Positions 31,227-39,333 of a stretch of DNA of 64,000 bases are shown in pieces. The DNA is from Nonomuraea thailandensis (GTDB taxonomy: Bacteria > Actinomycetota > Actinomycetes > Streptosporangiales > Streptosporangiaceae). Numbering within the stretch: the stretch's first letter is position 1; every line of letters begins with the position of its first letter. Position numbers and translations under genes: made by a program. The notes beneath the pieces were generated by a model. It saw nothing but the letters and a program-made list of their open reading frames with translations, was not told where the DNA came from and did no database searches. The stretch lies in the NCBI RefSeq assembly GCF_024172165.1, contig NZ_JAMZEB010000002.1, positions 930,001-994,000 on the forward strand, in the 5' to 3' direction.

Positions 31227-34200
31227 ATGGCTCTGCAACGCCTGGCCGACGGGGATCCACACCGTCTGGGCGGTTACGTGCTGGCCGGACGGCTCGGCGC
31301 GGGCGGACAAGGAGTGGTCTACGAGGGCTACGACGGGCAAGGGCGGCGGTGCGCGGTCAAGCTGCTGCACGCCGACGCCGACCCGGTGATGCGCGCCTTG
31401 TTCCTGCGAGAGGCCCGGGCGGCACGCGCTGTGCCCTCCTTCTGCACAGCGAAGATCATCGACGTGGGCAGTGACGGCGACCGGCTCTACATCGTCAGCG
31501 AGTACATCCCCGGCCCCAGCCTGCGCGCGGTGGTGCGGGCCGGGCGCCGCTTCACCGCGGACGAGCTGCATCGGCTGGCCACCGGGATCGCGATCGCGCT
31601 GACCTCGATCCACGACGCCGGAGTCCTGCACCGCGATCTCAAGCCGGACAACGTCATCCTGGGCCCGGACGGCCCGCGCCTGATCGACTTCGGGATCGCC
31701 AGAAGCCGGCAGATGTCCCTGACCCCGTCCGGGGTGATCGCCGGCACGCCCGGCTATGTGGCGCCGGAGGTCTACCGGCGGCAGCGGGCCGGGCCCGGCG
31801 CGGACGTGTTCGCCTGGGCGTGCGTGGTGCTGTACGCGGCCATCGGCCAGGACGCCTTCGCCGCCGCCCGGGTGGAGGCGGTCATCCACCGGGTGCTCAC
31901 CCACGCGCCGGATGTCGGCGTGCTGGACGCGCCGCTGCGCGCCCTGGTCGAGGCCGGGCTGAACAAGGACCCGGCGCTGCGCCCGACCGCCCGCCGCATC
32001 CTGGCGGCGCTGGTCGGCCACGGCGCCGATCCCGGCTCGGGCGGCGACGGCGCTGGTCTCGGCCCGGGCGGCGGCGCGCCGATCGACGATCCGGAGCTGG
32101 GAACGCGGGCCGAAGCGCTCTACCAGCGGCTGGCCGGGCCCGTCCAGCAGCAGGTCCCCGGACTGCTGCTGCGCCTGGTGGCCGAGGAGGCGGGAAGGAA
32201 CGTCGTGCGCCCCGTTCCCCTGGCCGAGCTGCCCGGCCGTCCAGAGGCCCGCCAGGCGCTCGACGCCTTCGCCGAGGCGGGCCTGCTCGTGGCCGAGACC
32301 GGCGTGGTGGCCATCGCGCACCCGGCCCTGCCCTGCGCGTGGGCCCGGCTGCGGGACTGGCTCGACGAAGAGGACGGCGCGCTGGCCGTGCACCGGCGGC
32401 TGAGCCTCGCCGCCCGCCGCTGGGGAGCCGGCGGACGCATGAGCGGCGACCTCTACCACGGCACGGCGCTGCAGGCCGCACTCGACTGGAACGCCCGCGG
32501 CCGCGTCCGCATGGCGCCGACCCCGCTGGAGGCGGAGTTCCTCACAAGCAGCGCCGAGGCGGCGGCGCGGCGGTCGCGGCGTCGCCGCCTGACCGCCGGC
32601 GCCATGGCGGTCCTGCTGGCCATGGCGGCGGGGGCAGCGGGCCTGTACACCTACCAGCGCGGCGTCTCCGACCGCCAGAGCCTGACCGAGGCGGCGAACC
32701 GGGCAGCGCAGGCGGCGAGCCGGGCGTTCGCCACCGACCCCGTGCTCGGGATGCGCCTGGCGGCCACCGCATGGCGGCTCGCCCCGACCAGGGAGGCCGG
32801 GAGCGCGTTGTACGCGGCGCTCGCCCAGCCCGTCACCGACGTCATGGCTGAGGCCGTGTTGCCGCCGTCCGCCGACAACGGGTTGAGCGGCGAGGAAGGG
32901 CCGCTGTACGACCTGTCCGCGGACGGAAGCAGGCTGGCGGTGTTGTCCGGGGAGAAGTTCGCCCTGTGGGACGTGCCCGGCCACCGCCGAATCGTCGCCT
33001 TCGACATCCCGCGCAAGACCCGCCCCGGCAGTAGCTGCAGCGCCCTGAGGCTCTCGCCGGACGCCTCCATGGTGCAGACGTGCGACGCCGACCTCTCCTC
33101 CGCCCTGTTGTACGAGGTCGCCACCGGCAGGCGGGTCGGCAAACGCTGGCCCGGTTACATCCGCGCATTCCCGCGGCCTGGAATGCTGCTCACGGGAGAA
33201 CTCGCCGGTTCTGGCACAACACTCATCCGGCTGCTGGACCGAGCCACCGGCCGCACCCTGTACACGCATCGGGCCCCGCACTTCTGGCCGGCGGCCGTCA
33301 CCAAGGACGACCGGCTGATCGGGACGACCTCCTCATCGCGGGGCTGCCGTGCCCGGCCACGTGAGCTCCCCATCTGCCCGAACACCCTGGAGATCTGGGA
33401 TCTGCCCAGCAACCGCCTCATCGCCCAGCATCACGTCAACGCCGTAGGGCTGTGGGCCGCCCTCAGCCCCGACGAACGCACCATCGCCCTGTCCGACGGG
33501 CGCGGCCTGTCGTTTCACGACGCCCGCACGGCCCAGGAGATCGCGGGCAGGCGCATACCGCGTCCCCACATGCGTGACCTGCGCTACATCAAGGACGGCA
33601 CGCTGGTCGGCTTCGACTTCGACACCGAAGGCTTCACCGCGGTGCGCATGTGGGGGCCCACCGGCACGGCTCTGCTGTATCGGCCGTTCAGCAGGGCCTT
33701 GCTGCCGGACCGCGCCAGCCTGCCGGGCGTGAACGGCGACCGCATCGCCTACCTCCGTACGGACGGAACCGTCATCACCTTGTCCGGCGCTCCCCCGCCG
33801 TCCGCCGAAGCGCATGACCAGGCATGGTTCAGCCCTGACGGCCGGCTGCTGGTGACCTTCCGCGAACGAGGACGCGATTCGAAGCTGCGCCTGTGGACGA
33901 GGTCCGGTGGGCGCCTCCTGGCCACCCTCCCCGTCGGGGGTGGGCCGGTCGACGGCGCGCCCTCGACCGACCTTCATGTCGCCATCAGCGCCGACGGCGC
34001 CCTGATCGCCTACGCCCGGGACGGGCAGCGCACCGCCCGGGTGTGGGACGTCCGGCGTCATCGCCAGGTCAGACGGCTGCACGCCCCCCACGGCGCCGGA
34101 TACTCGGTGGCGTTCACCCCCGACTCGGCGGCCCTGGCCTTCGGGACCGTGCTGTGGGACCTCCGCACAGGCCGGCAACTCGGCCAGGTCGACGCGTTCG

Positions 34201-34757
34201 TCACCCAGTTCGGCCGAGGCGGCCGCTATCTCGACGGCCTTGACGATCTCCGTCTGAACACGATCGGCCGGCCCGCCCCTTCCCAGCACCTCACGGGAGC
34301 GGTGGCGCGGCTGAGCCCGGACGGCACGATCGTGGCGACCGGCGATCGCGCAGGAGTCATCCGCCTCTACGACGCCGCCACGGGCCGTGCGTCGGGCCCC
34401 GTCACGGGCGGGCACTCCCGGCCCGTCGACCTGCTGACCTTCACTGCCGACGGACGGCTGCTGGCGACGGCCGGGCAGGATCAGACGGTCCGCCTGTGGG
34501 ACATCGCCGCCCGCCGGCCCCTCGGCGCTCCGATCGCTCTCAACACCGGCCGCCTGACCGCCCTGTCCTTCAGCCCGGACGGCAGGACGCTCCGATCCCT
34601 TTCCGGCGCCGGCATCGTCCGCGACCACCTCGTCGATCCCGCGCTCGTGCTGCGCGAGGTCTGCACCCGTGCTCGCGGTGGCCTGTCAGCCGCGGACTGG
34701 CAGAGCCACCTGCCCGGCGTGCCCTTCGTCGAGACCTGCCGTGCCTCTGGGGGCTGA
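31227..34757 (+). CDS. Transmembrane Ser/Thr protein kinase with C-terminal WD40/beta-propeller
   Basis: A 1176-residue PknB-type kinase. The kinase domain spans residues 15-270: Gly-loop GRLGAGGQGVVYEG, Lys45 in CAVKLL, the catalytic loop VLHRDLKPDN with Asp137 and Asn142, and DFGIA with Asp154. Residues 300-450 are an extended linker with CHAT-like absence of known domains. A transmembrane helix follows (about 453-476: MAVLLAMAAGAAGLYTYQR). The outer or second half repeats WD40 units, such as DGRLLATAGQDQTVRLWDIA near the end. ATG 31227 has GGGGAGG 7 nt upstream. The plan matches nWD40-kinases of actinomycetes, where the propeller senses a partner or ligand. Confidence 0.9.
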   Translation: MALQRLADGDPHRLGGYVLAGRLGAGGQGVVYEGYDGQGRRCAVKLLHADADPVMRALFLREARAARAVPSFCTAKIIDVGSDGDRLYIVSEYIPGPSLRAVVRAGRRFTADELHRLATGIAIALTSIHDAGVLHRDLKPDNVILGPDGPRLIDFGIARSRQMSLTPSGVIAGTPGYVAPEVYRRQRAGPGADVFAWACVVLYAAIGQDAFAAARVEAVIHRVLTHAPDVGVLDAPLRALVEAGLNKDPALRPTARRILAALVGHGADPGSGGDGAGLGPGGGAPIDDPELGTRAEALYQRLAGPVQQQVPGLLLRLVAEEAGRNVVRPVPLAELPGRPEARQALDAFAEAGLLVAETGVVAIAHPALPCAWARLRDWLDEEDGALAVHRRLSLAARRWGAGGRMSGDLYHGTALQAALDWNARGRVRMAPTPLEAEFLTSSAEAAARRSRRRRLTAGAMAVLLAMAAGAAGLYTYQRGVSDRQSLTEAANRAAQAASRAFATDPVLGMRLAATAWRLAPTREAGSALYAALAQPVTDVMAEAVLPPSADNGLSGEEGPLYDLSADGSRLAVLSGEKFALWDVPGHRRIVAFDIPRKTRPGSSCSALRLSPDASMVQTCDADLSSALLYEVATGRRVGKRWPGYIRAFPRPGMLLTGELAGSGTTLIRLLDRATGRTLYTHRAPHFWPAAVTKDDRLIGTTSSSRGCRARPRELPICPNTLEIWDLPSNRLIAQHHVNAVGLWAALSPDERTIALSDGRGLSFHDARTAQEIAGRRIPRPHMRDLRYIKDGTLVGFDFDTEGFTAVRMWGPTGTALLYRPFSRALLPDRASLPGVNGDRIAYLRTDGTVITLSGAPPPSAEAHDQAWFSPDGRLLVTFRERGRDSKLRLWTRSGGRLLATLPVGGGPVDGAPSTDLHVAISADGALIAYARDGQRTARVWDVRRHRQVRRLHAPHGAGYSVAFTPDSAALAFGTVLWDLRTGRQLGQVDAFVTQFGRGGRYLDGLDDLRLNTIGRPAPSQHLTGAVARLSPDGTIVATGDRAGVIRLYDAATGRASGPVTGGHSRPVDLLTFTADGRLLATAGQDQTVRLWDIAARRPLGAPIALNTGRLTALSFSPDGRTLRSLSGAGIVRDHLVDPALVLREVCTRARGGLSAADWQSHLPGVPFVETCRASGG

Positions 34758-34827
34758 CCGGTCAGCGGGAAGCCTGTCCCGCTTCCGGCCGTCGAACGCC
34801 ATGGCGTGCGGGCCGGGTGCGCGTGGG

Positions 34828-35036
34828 TCACTTGGCCTGGAAGCCGCCGTCGATGTGCAGGATCGCGCCGGCCACGAACGAGGCCTTGCCGGAGTACTGG
34901 CCGAGGGAGATGGCGCGCGCGATGATGCCGGTCTTGGTCAGCTCCGCGACCGCCTGCTTGCCGACGTCCTCGCGCCGCCCGCTCACGACGACGTGCACGC
35001 CGTCGGCGATCAGCAGCTTCGCGGTCTCCTTGCCCG
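34828..35036 (-). pseudogene. Short-chain dehydrogenase remnant, 5'-truncated and internally deleted
   Basis: From the high end the frame reads GKETAKLLIADGVHVVVSGR and REDVGKQAVAELTK, so the cofactor loop is cut away to GxG-less sequence, then jumps to FVAGAILHIDGGFQAK and the stop at 34828. About 130 middle residues with the catalytic Tyr-Lys are missing. The 5' end is lost at about 35036, exactly where the divergent TetR remnant begins, indicating a deletion across their shared promoter. Confidence 0.7.
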
Positions 35037-35618
35037 GTCGCCGAGGTCAGCCTCAACGAGCTGAGCCGCCGGGTCGGCCTGGCCAAGTCCAACGTCCTGC
35101 GCTACTTCGAATCGCGCGAGGCCATCCTGCTGGAACTGCTGGACCAGGCATGGAAACAGTGGATCGACGACCTGCCCGGCCGCTTGGCTGCCGAGGTCGG
35201 CGAAGCCGGCTCCGCGGGGGCGCGCGGTGACCAGCTCGCAGCGGCCCTCACCCGATCACTGGAGGAACGCCAGGTTCTGTGCGACCTTCTCAGCGCGCAG
35301 GCCGGCGTCCTGGAACGCAACGTTTCCGCCGACCTGGCCGGCCAGTGGAAGAGGACGGCGATCGGGAACGTCGACACCATGGCCCGCCTGATACGGCACC
35401 ATCTGCCCGAACTGGGCGACCGCGCCCAGACGTTGTGCGCTCAGACCATCATGATCACCGCCGCAGTCTGGACGCACGCGCGACCGTCCGCCGCCATGCT
35501 CGACGCCTACGACGCCGACCCCTCCCTGGCGGTACTGCGCATGGACTTCGCCCCCACCTTGCGGGACATGCTGTCCACCTTGATCGCCGGCACCCTGACC
35601 CGCGCCGCGGCCCCCTGA
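35037..35618 (+). pseudogene. TetR-family regulator, 5'-truncated
   Basis: The frame enters in the middle of the helix-turn-helix with VSLNELSRRVGLAKSNVLRY and FESREAILLELLDQAW, then a normal ligand domain up to the stop at 35618. About the first 25 residues and the start codon are missing. It was presumably the divergent regulator of the SDR. No in-frame start would restore the DNA-binding domain. Confidence 0.7.
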
Positions 35619-35658
35619 GAGGGCGTTCGGGGCGCCACGCGCGGGCCGGCAGTTGGTC

Positions 35659-36708
35659 CTAGGAGGGTGTCGTGGCGGGCCGATGGTCAGCGGGTGCCGT
35701 CGTCTCGCCGTGCGCGAGCTCATCGCGGTGCGCCGGCTGGTCGCGGTGGGCCGCCGTGACGGCCAGGGCCGCCAGCAGCGCGGTCATGACGGCCGTCGCC
35801 GCGAGCGCGGTCCAGGTGGCCGCGTCGGGATGGATCAGCGACTGGCCGCGCAGCGCCTGCCAGGCGGTGATGGTGAACAGCGCGCTGTAGGCCAGGATGA
35901 CGACCCCGGTGAGCTGGGCGCGTACGCGTTCGTGGCGTAGCAGGCCGATCCGGCTCGCGAGGGCGGCGAGAACCAGCACCGTGAGCACGAACACCTGGAC
36001 GGAGTGCAGGCCGATGAAGTGCGGGACGCGCAGGTCGCCGCCTGTGGTGCTCCAGTTCGTCAGCGGCATGCCGCCGCCGTCCGGCGCTCCGACCCCGTGG
36101 CCGCCCACCAGCGGGACCGGGCTGCCGTAGGCGTCCTCGACCGTGCGGCGCCCGGCCGCCGAGGTCCACCCGGTGATGAAGGACGCCAGCGCCATGCCGA
36201 GGACGGCCAGCCCGATCCCGGCACGCAGGGCCCAGGTGAGCGCCGCATCGCCGACGCGCTGGAACAGCAGCATGACGGCGACGATCAGGCTCGCCCCGAA
36301 CAGCCCGAACACGCCGGTGGAGAAGATCTGCTGCCCGATCTGGTTGAACGGGTCGGTGCCGGCGTTGAAGTGGCTGAAGGTGCCGCGGGCGGCCTGCACC
36401 GCGATGAAACCGACGTCGATCAGCCCGGCGACGGCGAAGACGGTTCCGGCGATCCACATCGTGCGCCGCGCCCGGCGCAGTTTCGGGATCAGCCAGGCGA
36501 GCGTCGCGCCGTACATGACGAACGACGCCCCGAACTTCAGCGGCTTGGCCCAGACCGACTGTTGCAGGAGCTCGCGACCGTCGGCGAAGAGACCGACGCT
36601 CGCGACGACGACCAGCGCGGACATGGCCGCCACCATGATCGTGAGCGGCCGATGCCACGACCGTACTTCGGCATACGAGACGGACAACCGGCTCCCTGAC
36701 TGGTTCAT
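35659..36708 (-). CDS. Integral membrane protein of unknown function
   Basis: A 349-residue protein with about eight hydrophobic helices, the first at residues 20-40 (LTIMVAAMSALVVVASVGLF), others around MYGATLAWLIPKL, FGLFGASLIVAVMLLF and LHSVQVFVLTVLVLAAL. A periplasmic-side loop TFSHFNAGTDPFNQIGQQIF and another Gly/Pro-rich loop (GGHGVGAPDGGGMPL) look exposed. No transporter or enzyme motif is recognised. ATG 36708 has GGAGG 4 nt upstream; the longer frame to 36825 is not needed. Divergent from the GntR-TetR regulator across a 9-bp inverted repeat and likely its target. Confidence 0.75.
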   Translation of the reverse strand: MNQSGSRLSVSYAEVRSWHRPLTIMVAAMSALVVVASVGLFADGRELLQQSVWAKPLKFGASFVMYGATLAWLIPKLRRARRTMWIAGTVFAVAGLIDVGFIAVQAARGTFSHFNAGTDPFNQIGQQIFSTGVFGLFGASLIVAVMLLFQRVGDAALTWALRAGIGLAVLGMALASFITGWTSAAGRRTVEDAYGSPVPLVGGHGVGAPDGGGMPLTNWSTTGGDLRVPHFIGLHSVQVFVLTVLVLAALASRIGLLRHERVRAQLTGVVILAYSALFTITAWQALRGQSLIHPDAATWTALAATAVMTALLAALAVTAAHRDQPAHRDELAHGETTAPADHRPATTPS

Positions 36709-36860
36709 GCGGCCTCCGCCGGCCGTGCCGGGGCTCCTGCGCAGCGTCCTCGCCGGGCTGTCACCTTCGCCCGCCGCCTGTCTGCGTACGACGTATCGAG
36801 TGTCATGCGTACATCGTATGAGCATCTTTTGTCGAAATACTGCTGGTCAACGGCATAAAG

Positions 36861-36892
36861 TGTACTAGTGTGCCGAATAGTGAACTAGTACA
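36861..36892. promoter_or_regulatory. Inverted repeat operator between membrane protein and GntR-TetR regulator
   Basis: TGTACTAGT (36861-36869) and ACTAGTACA (36884-36892) are perfect reverse complements with a 14-bp spacer. The arms are AT-richer than surroundings. Half-site GTACTAGT-like sequences of this sort fit GntR-type operators. Confidence 0.65.
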
Positions 36893-36937
36893 TTGAAGAC
36901 AGGCGCGGGACAACCGTCACGGGATTGGAAGGCATTC

Positions 36938-37906
36938 ATGACCTCGGCCACGCAAAGTCCGGATCCGCCCTACCGGCGCATCGTCGCGGAGTTCCGTACC
37001 CGGATCCTGGCCGGCGACCTGCGGCCGGGCGATCGGGTGCCGTCCATCCGGCAGATCGCCCAGCGATGGGGTGTCGCGGTCGCGACCGCGACCAAGGTGG
37101 TGGCGGCCCTGCGTGAGGAGGGGCTGGTCGAGGCGAAGGTCGGCGCAGGCACGGTGGTCAGCGCACGCGCGAGCCGAACGGAGCGGCCGGCCGGTCCGGC
37201 CGTGCTGCCGGCGGCGCGGCAGGCCGGCGTCCCCAAGGGCTCGCTGAACCGCGAGCACGTCCTGCGCACCGCCATCGCGATCGCCGACGCCGAAGGGCTC
37301 GGCGCGGTGTCCATGCGGCGGCTCGCCGCCGAGCTCGGCGCGGGCCCGATGTCGCTGTACCGGCACGTGACGGGCAAGGACGAGCTGGTGACGCAGATGG
37401 CCGACGAGGTCTTCGGCGAAGTGGAGCTGCCCGTCCCGGGGCCGGAGGGGTGGCGGGCCAAGCTCGAGCTGATCGCCCGCCGGCAGTGGGAGCTGTCCCG
37501 GCGACACCTCTGGCTGCCCAGGGCCGTCTCGTTCACCCGCCCCTTGCTGGTGCCCAACATGATGGCCCACACCGAGTGGACCCTGCGCGCACTCGACGAG
37601 CTCGGGTTGCCCATGGAGACCCGGATCCGCGAGGCGCTCACGCTGCCCGCGCTGGTCCACACCGTGGCGCTGTCCATGGCGGAGGAGGTCGAAGCCGAGC
37701 AGGAGACCGGCGTGACGCTCGACGGGTGGTGGCTGCTCCAGCGCAAACGGGCCGACGAGCTCCTCAGCACCGGACGATTCCCGCTCCTGGCCATGCTCCC
37801 CGAGGAGACGGTGTCGGACCTGGACGGGATGTTCGACCACATCCTGGCACGCCATCTCGACGGGTTCGCCGTCATGCTGAGCAGAGGTGCGGCTCGTCCT
37901 CGGTGA
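36938..37906 (+). CDS. GntR-TetR double-HTH transcriptional regulator
   Basis: A 322-residue protein with two DNA-binding heads. Residues 10-78 are a GntR winged helix (PYRRIVAEFRTRILAGDLRP, VPSIRQIAQRWGVAVATATK, VVAALREEGLVEA). Residues 103-155 are a TetR HTH (VLRTAIAIADAEGLGAVSMR, GAGPMSLYRHVTGKDELV), and the rest is a TetR_C-like ligand domain (TetR class of tetracycline type, LALTV-like helices). ATG 36938 has GGAAGG 8 nt upstream. GntR-TetR fusions are a known actinobacterial architecture but rarely studied. The divergent membrane protein gene and the inverted repeat suggest autoregulated control of an efflux or stress function. Confidence 0.88.
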   Translation: MTSATQSPDPPYRRIVAEFRTRILAGDLRPGDRVPSIRQIAQRWGVAVATATKVVAALREEGLVEAKVGAGTVVSARASRTERPAGPAVLPAARQAGVPKGSLNREHVLRTAIAIADAEGLGAVSMRRLAAELGAGPMSLYRHVTGKDELVTQMADEVFGEVELPVPGPEGWRAKLELIARRQWELSRRHLWLPRAVSFTRPLLVPNMMAHTEWTLRALDELGLPMETRIREALTLPALVHTVALSMAEEVEAEQETGVTLDGWWLLQRKRADELLSTGRFPLLAMLPEETVSDLDGMFDHILARHLDGFAVMLSRGAARPR

Positions 37907-38078
37907 GTGGTCGGCCTGGGATCATGCTCGCCAGGGCCTCACCGGTGAGGCGTGATCGGGGAGCACGGTGGAGGTGGATGTCCTGAGCTGCGGCTCCTTC
38001 CCGCGTCGGCGCTGCCGAGGCGGCCTGTCTCCTGCTCTGGCTGTTGTTCATGTGCAGAAAAGTCCTACGCTGGCGGGG

Positions 38079-39296
38079 ATGACGCGATCGGCGGCGGGCG
38101 CGCGGACGCAGCAGGAGCAGATGCGGCGGCGGAACCTGAGCGAGGTGCTGCGGCGCGTCCATAAGGACGGGGCGGTGTCGCGGGCCGCACTCAGCCGCCG
38201 GATGGGCCTCAACCGCAGCACCATCATGGACCTGACCGCCGAACTCGCCGCGGCCGGGCTCGTCCGCGAGGGTGTCCCCGCCGGTCAGGGCCGTGCGGGG
38301 CGGCCGTCCATCGTCGTCATGCCCGAGCGGGCGACGGTGTACGGGCTCGCCTTCGACGTGGCCGTGGACCGGCTGCTCGCGGCCCGTGTCGGGCTCGGCG
38401 GTCAGGTCCTCGAACGCCGCGAGGCGGTGCGCGCCCGCGCCGGGGTCGATCTGGAGAACGTCGTCGACGTCCTCGCCGCCTTCGGCCGCGAGCTGGTCGC
38501 CGGCGCCGATCCGGGGGCGTTGTGCGTGGGTGTCGGCGCGTCGTACTGCGGGCTGATCAGGCGAGCCGACGGCACGGTCCGGTACGGACCGCACCTCGGC
38601 TGGGTGGACCAGGCCTTCGGCGCGAAACTCGCCGCCGGGCTCGGCCTCGGGCTTCCCGTCGAGGTGGGCAACGAGGCGCACCTGGGCGCGATCGCCGAGC
38701 ACGTACGCGGCGCAGGACGAGACGTCGACAACCTCATCTACCTGCATGGGGACGTCGGCGTCGGCGGCGGGATCATCGTCGGCGGCAGACTCCTGGACGG
38801 CGATTCGGGCTACGGCTGCGAGCTCGGGCACATGCTGGTGAACCCGTTCGACGGGCGCCCCTGCCTGTGCGGGTCGCGCGGTTGCCTGGAGGCCGAGGTG
38901 GGGGAGAAGGCGCTGCTGGACTACGCGGGACGGTCCGACGACCTCATCGGACGCGCCGGCATCCAGGCCGTCGTCGCCCTCGCCGAGACCGGTGAAGCCC
39001 GGGCGCGGGACGCCCTGGACCGCGTCGGCGACTGGCTCGGCGTCGGCGTCGTCAACCTCATCAACCTGTTCAACCCGGCGCTCGTGGTCTTCGGCGGGAT
39101 GCTCCGCGACGTCTATCCGGGCGCCGCGTCACGCGTCCGCGCCCGGATCGACGCGCATGTCCTGCCGGTGTCGCGCGAACGTGTTCTGCTGGCCGTCACG
39201 GCCCTCGGCGACGACACCACGCTCGCCGGGGCTGCCGAGCTCGCCTTCGCCGAACTCCTGGACGACCCCCTCCACACACTGGCCACCGTACGGTGA
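38079..39296 (+). CDS. ROK-family transcriptional regulator
   Basis: A 405-residue ROK protein. A MarR-like winged helix leads (QMRRRNLSEVLRRVHKDGAV, LNRSTIMDLTAELAAAGLVR). The sugar-kinase-like body has a zinc site CLCGSRGCLE and the GGGIIVGGRLLDGDSGYGCE loop. The ATP-binding DxGxT is replaced (FDVAVDRLLA), as expected for repressors and not kinases. ROK regulators respond to sugars. ATG 38079 directly follows GGGG; a start at the ATG before RRRNLSEVL is possible. No sugar operon is adjacent, so its target is unknown. Confidence 0.85.
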   Translation: MTRSAAGARTQQEQMRRRNLSEVLRRVHKDGAVSRAALSRRMGLNRSTIMDLTAELAAAGLVREGVPAGQGRAGRPSIVVMPERATVYGLAFDVAVDRLLAARVGLGGQVLERREAVRARAGVDLENVVDVLAAFGRELVAGADPGALCVGVGASYCGLIRRADGTVRYGPHLGWVDQAFGAKLAAGLGLGLPVEVGNEAHLGAIAEHVRGAGRDVDNLIYLHGDVGVGGGIIVGGRLLDGDSGYGCELGHMLVNPFDGRPCLCGSRGCLEAEVGEKALLDYAGRSDDLIGRAGIQAVVALAETGEARARDALDRVGDWLGVGVVNLINLFNPALVVFGGMLRDVYPGAASRVRARIDAHVLPVSRERVLLAVTALGDDTTLAGAAELAFAELLDDPLHTLATVR

Positions 39297-39333
39297 CGCG
39301 GACCACGACCGGTCGCACTCGTCCCCGGGCCGC

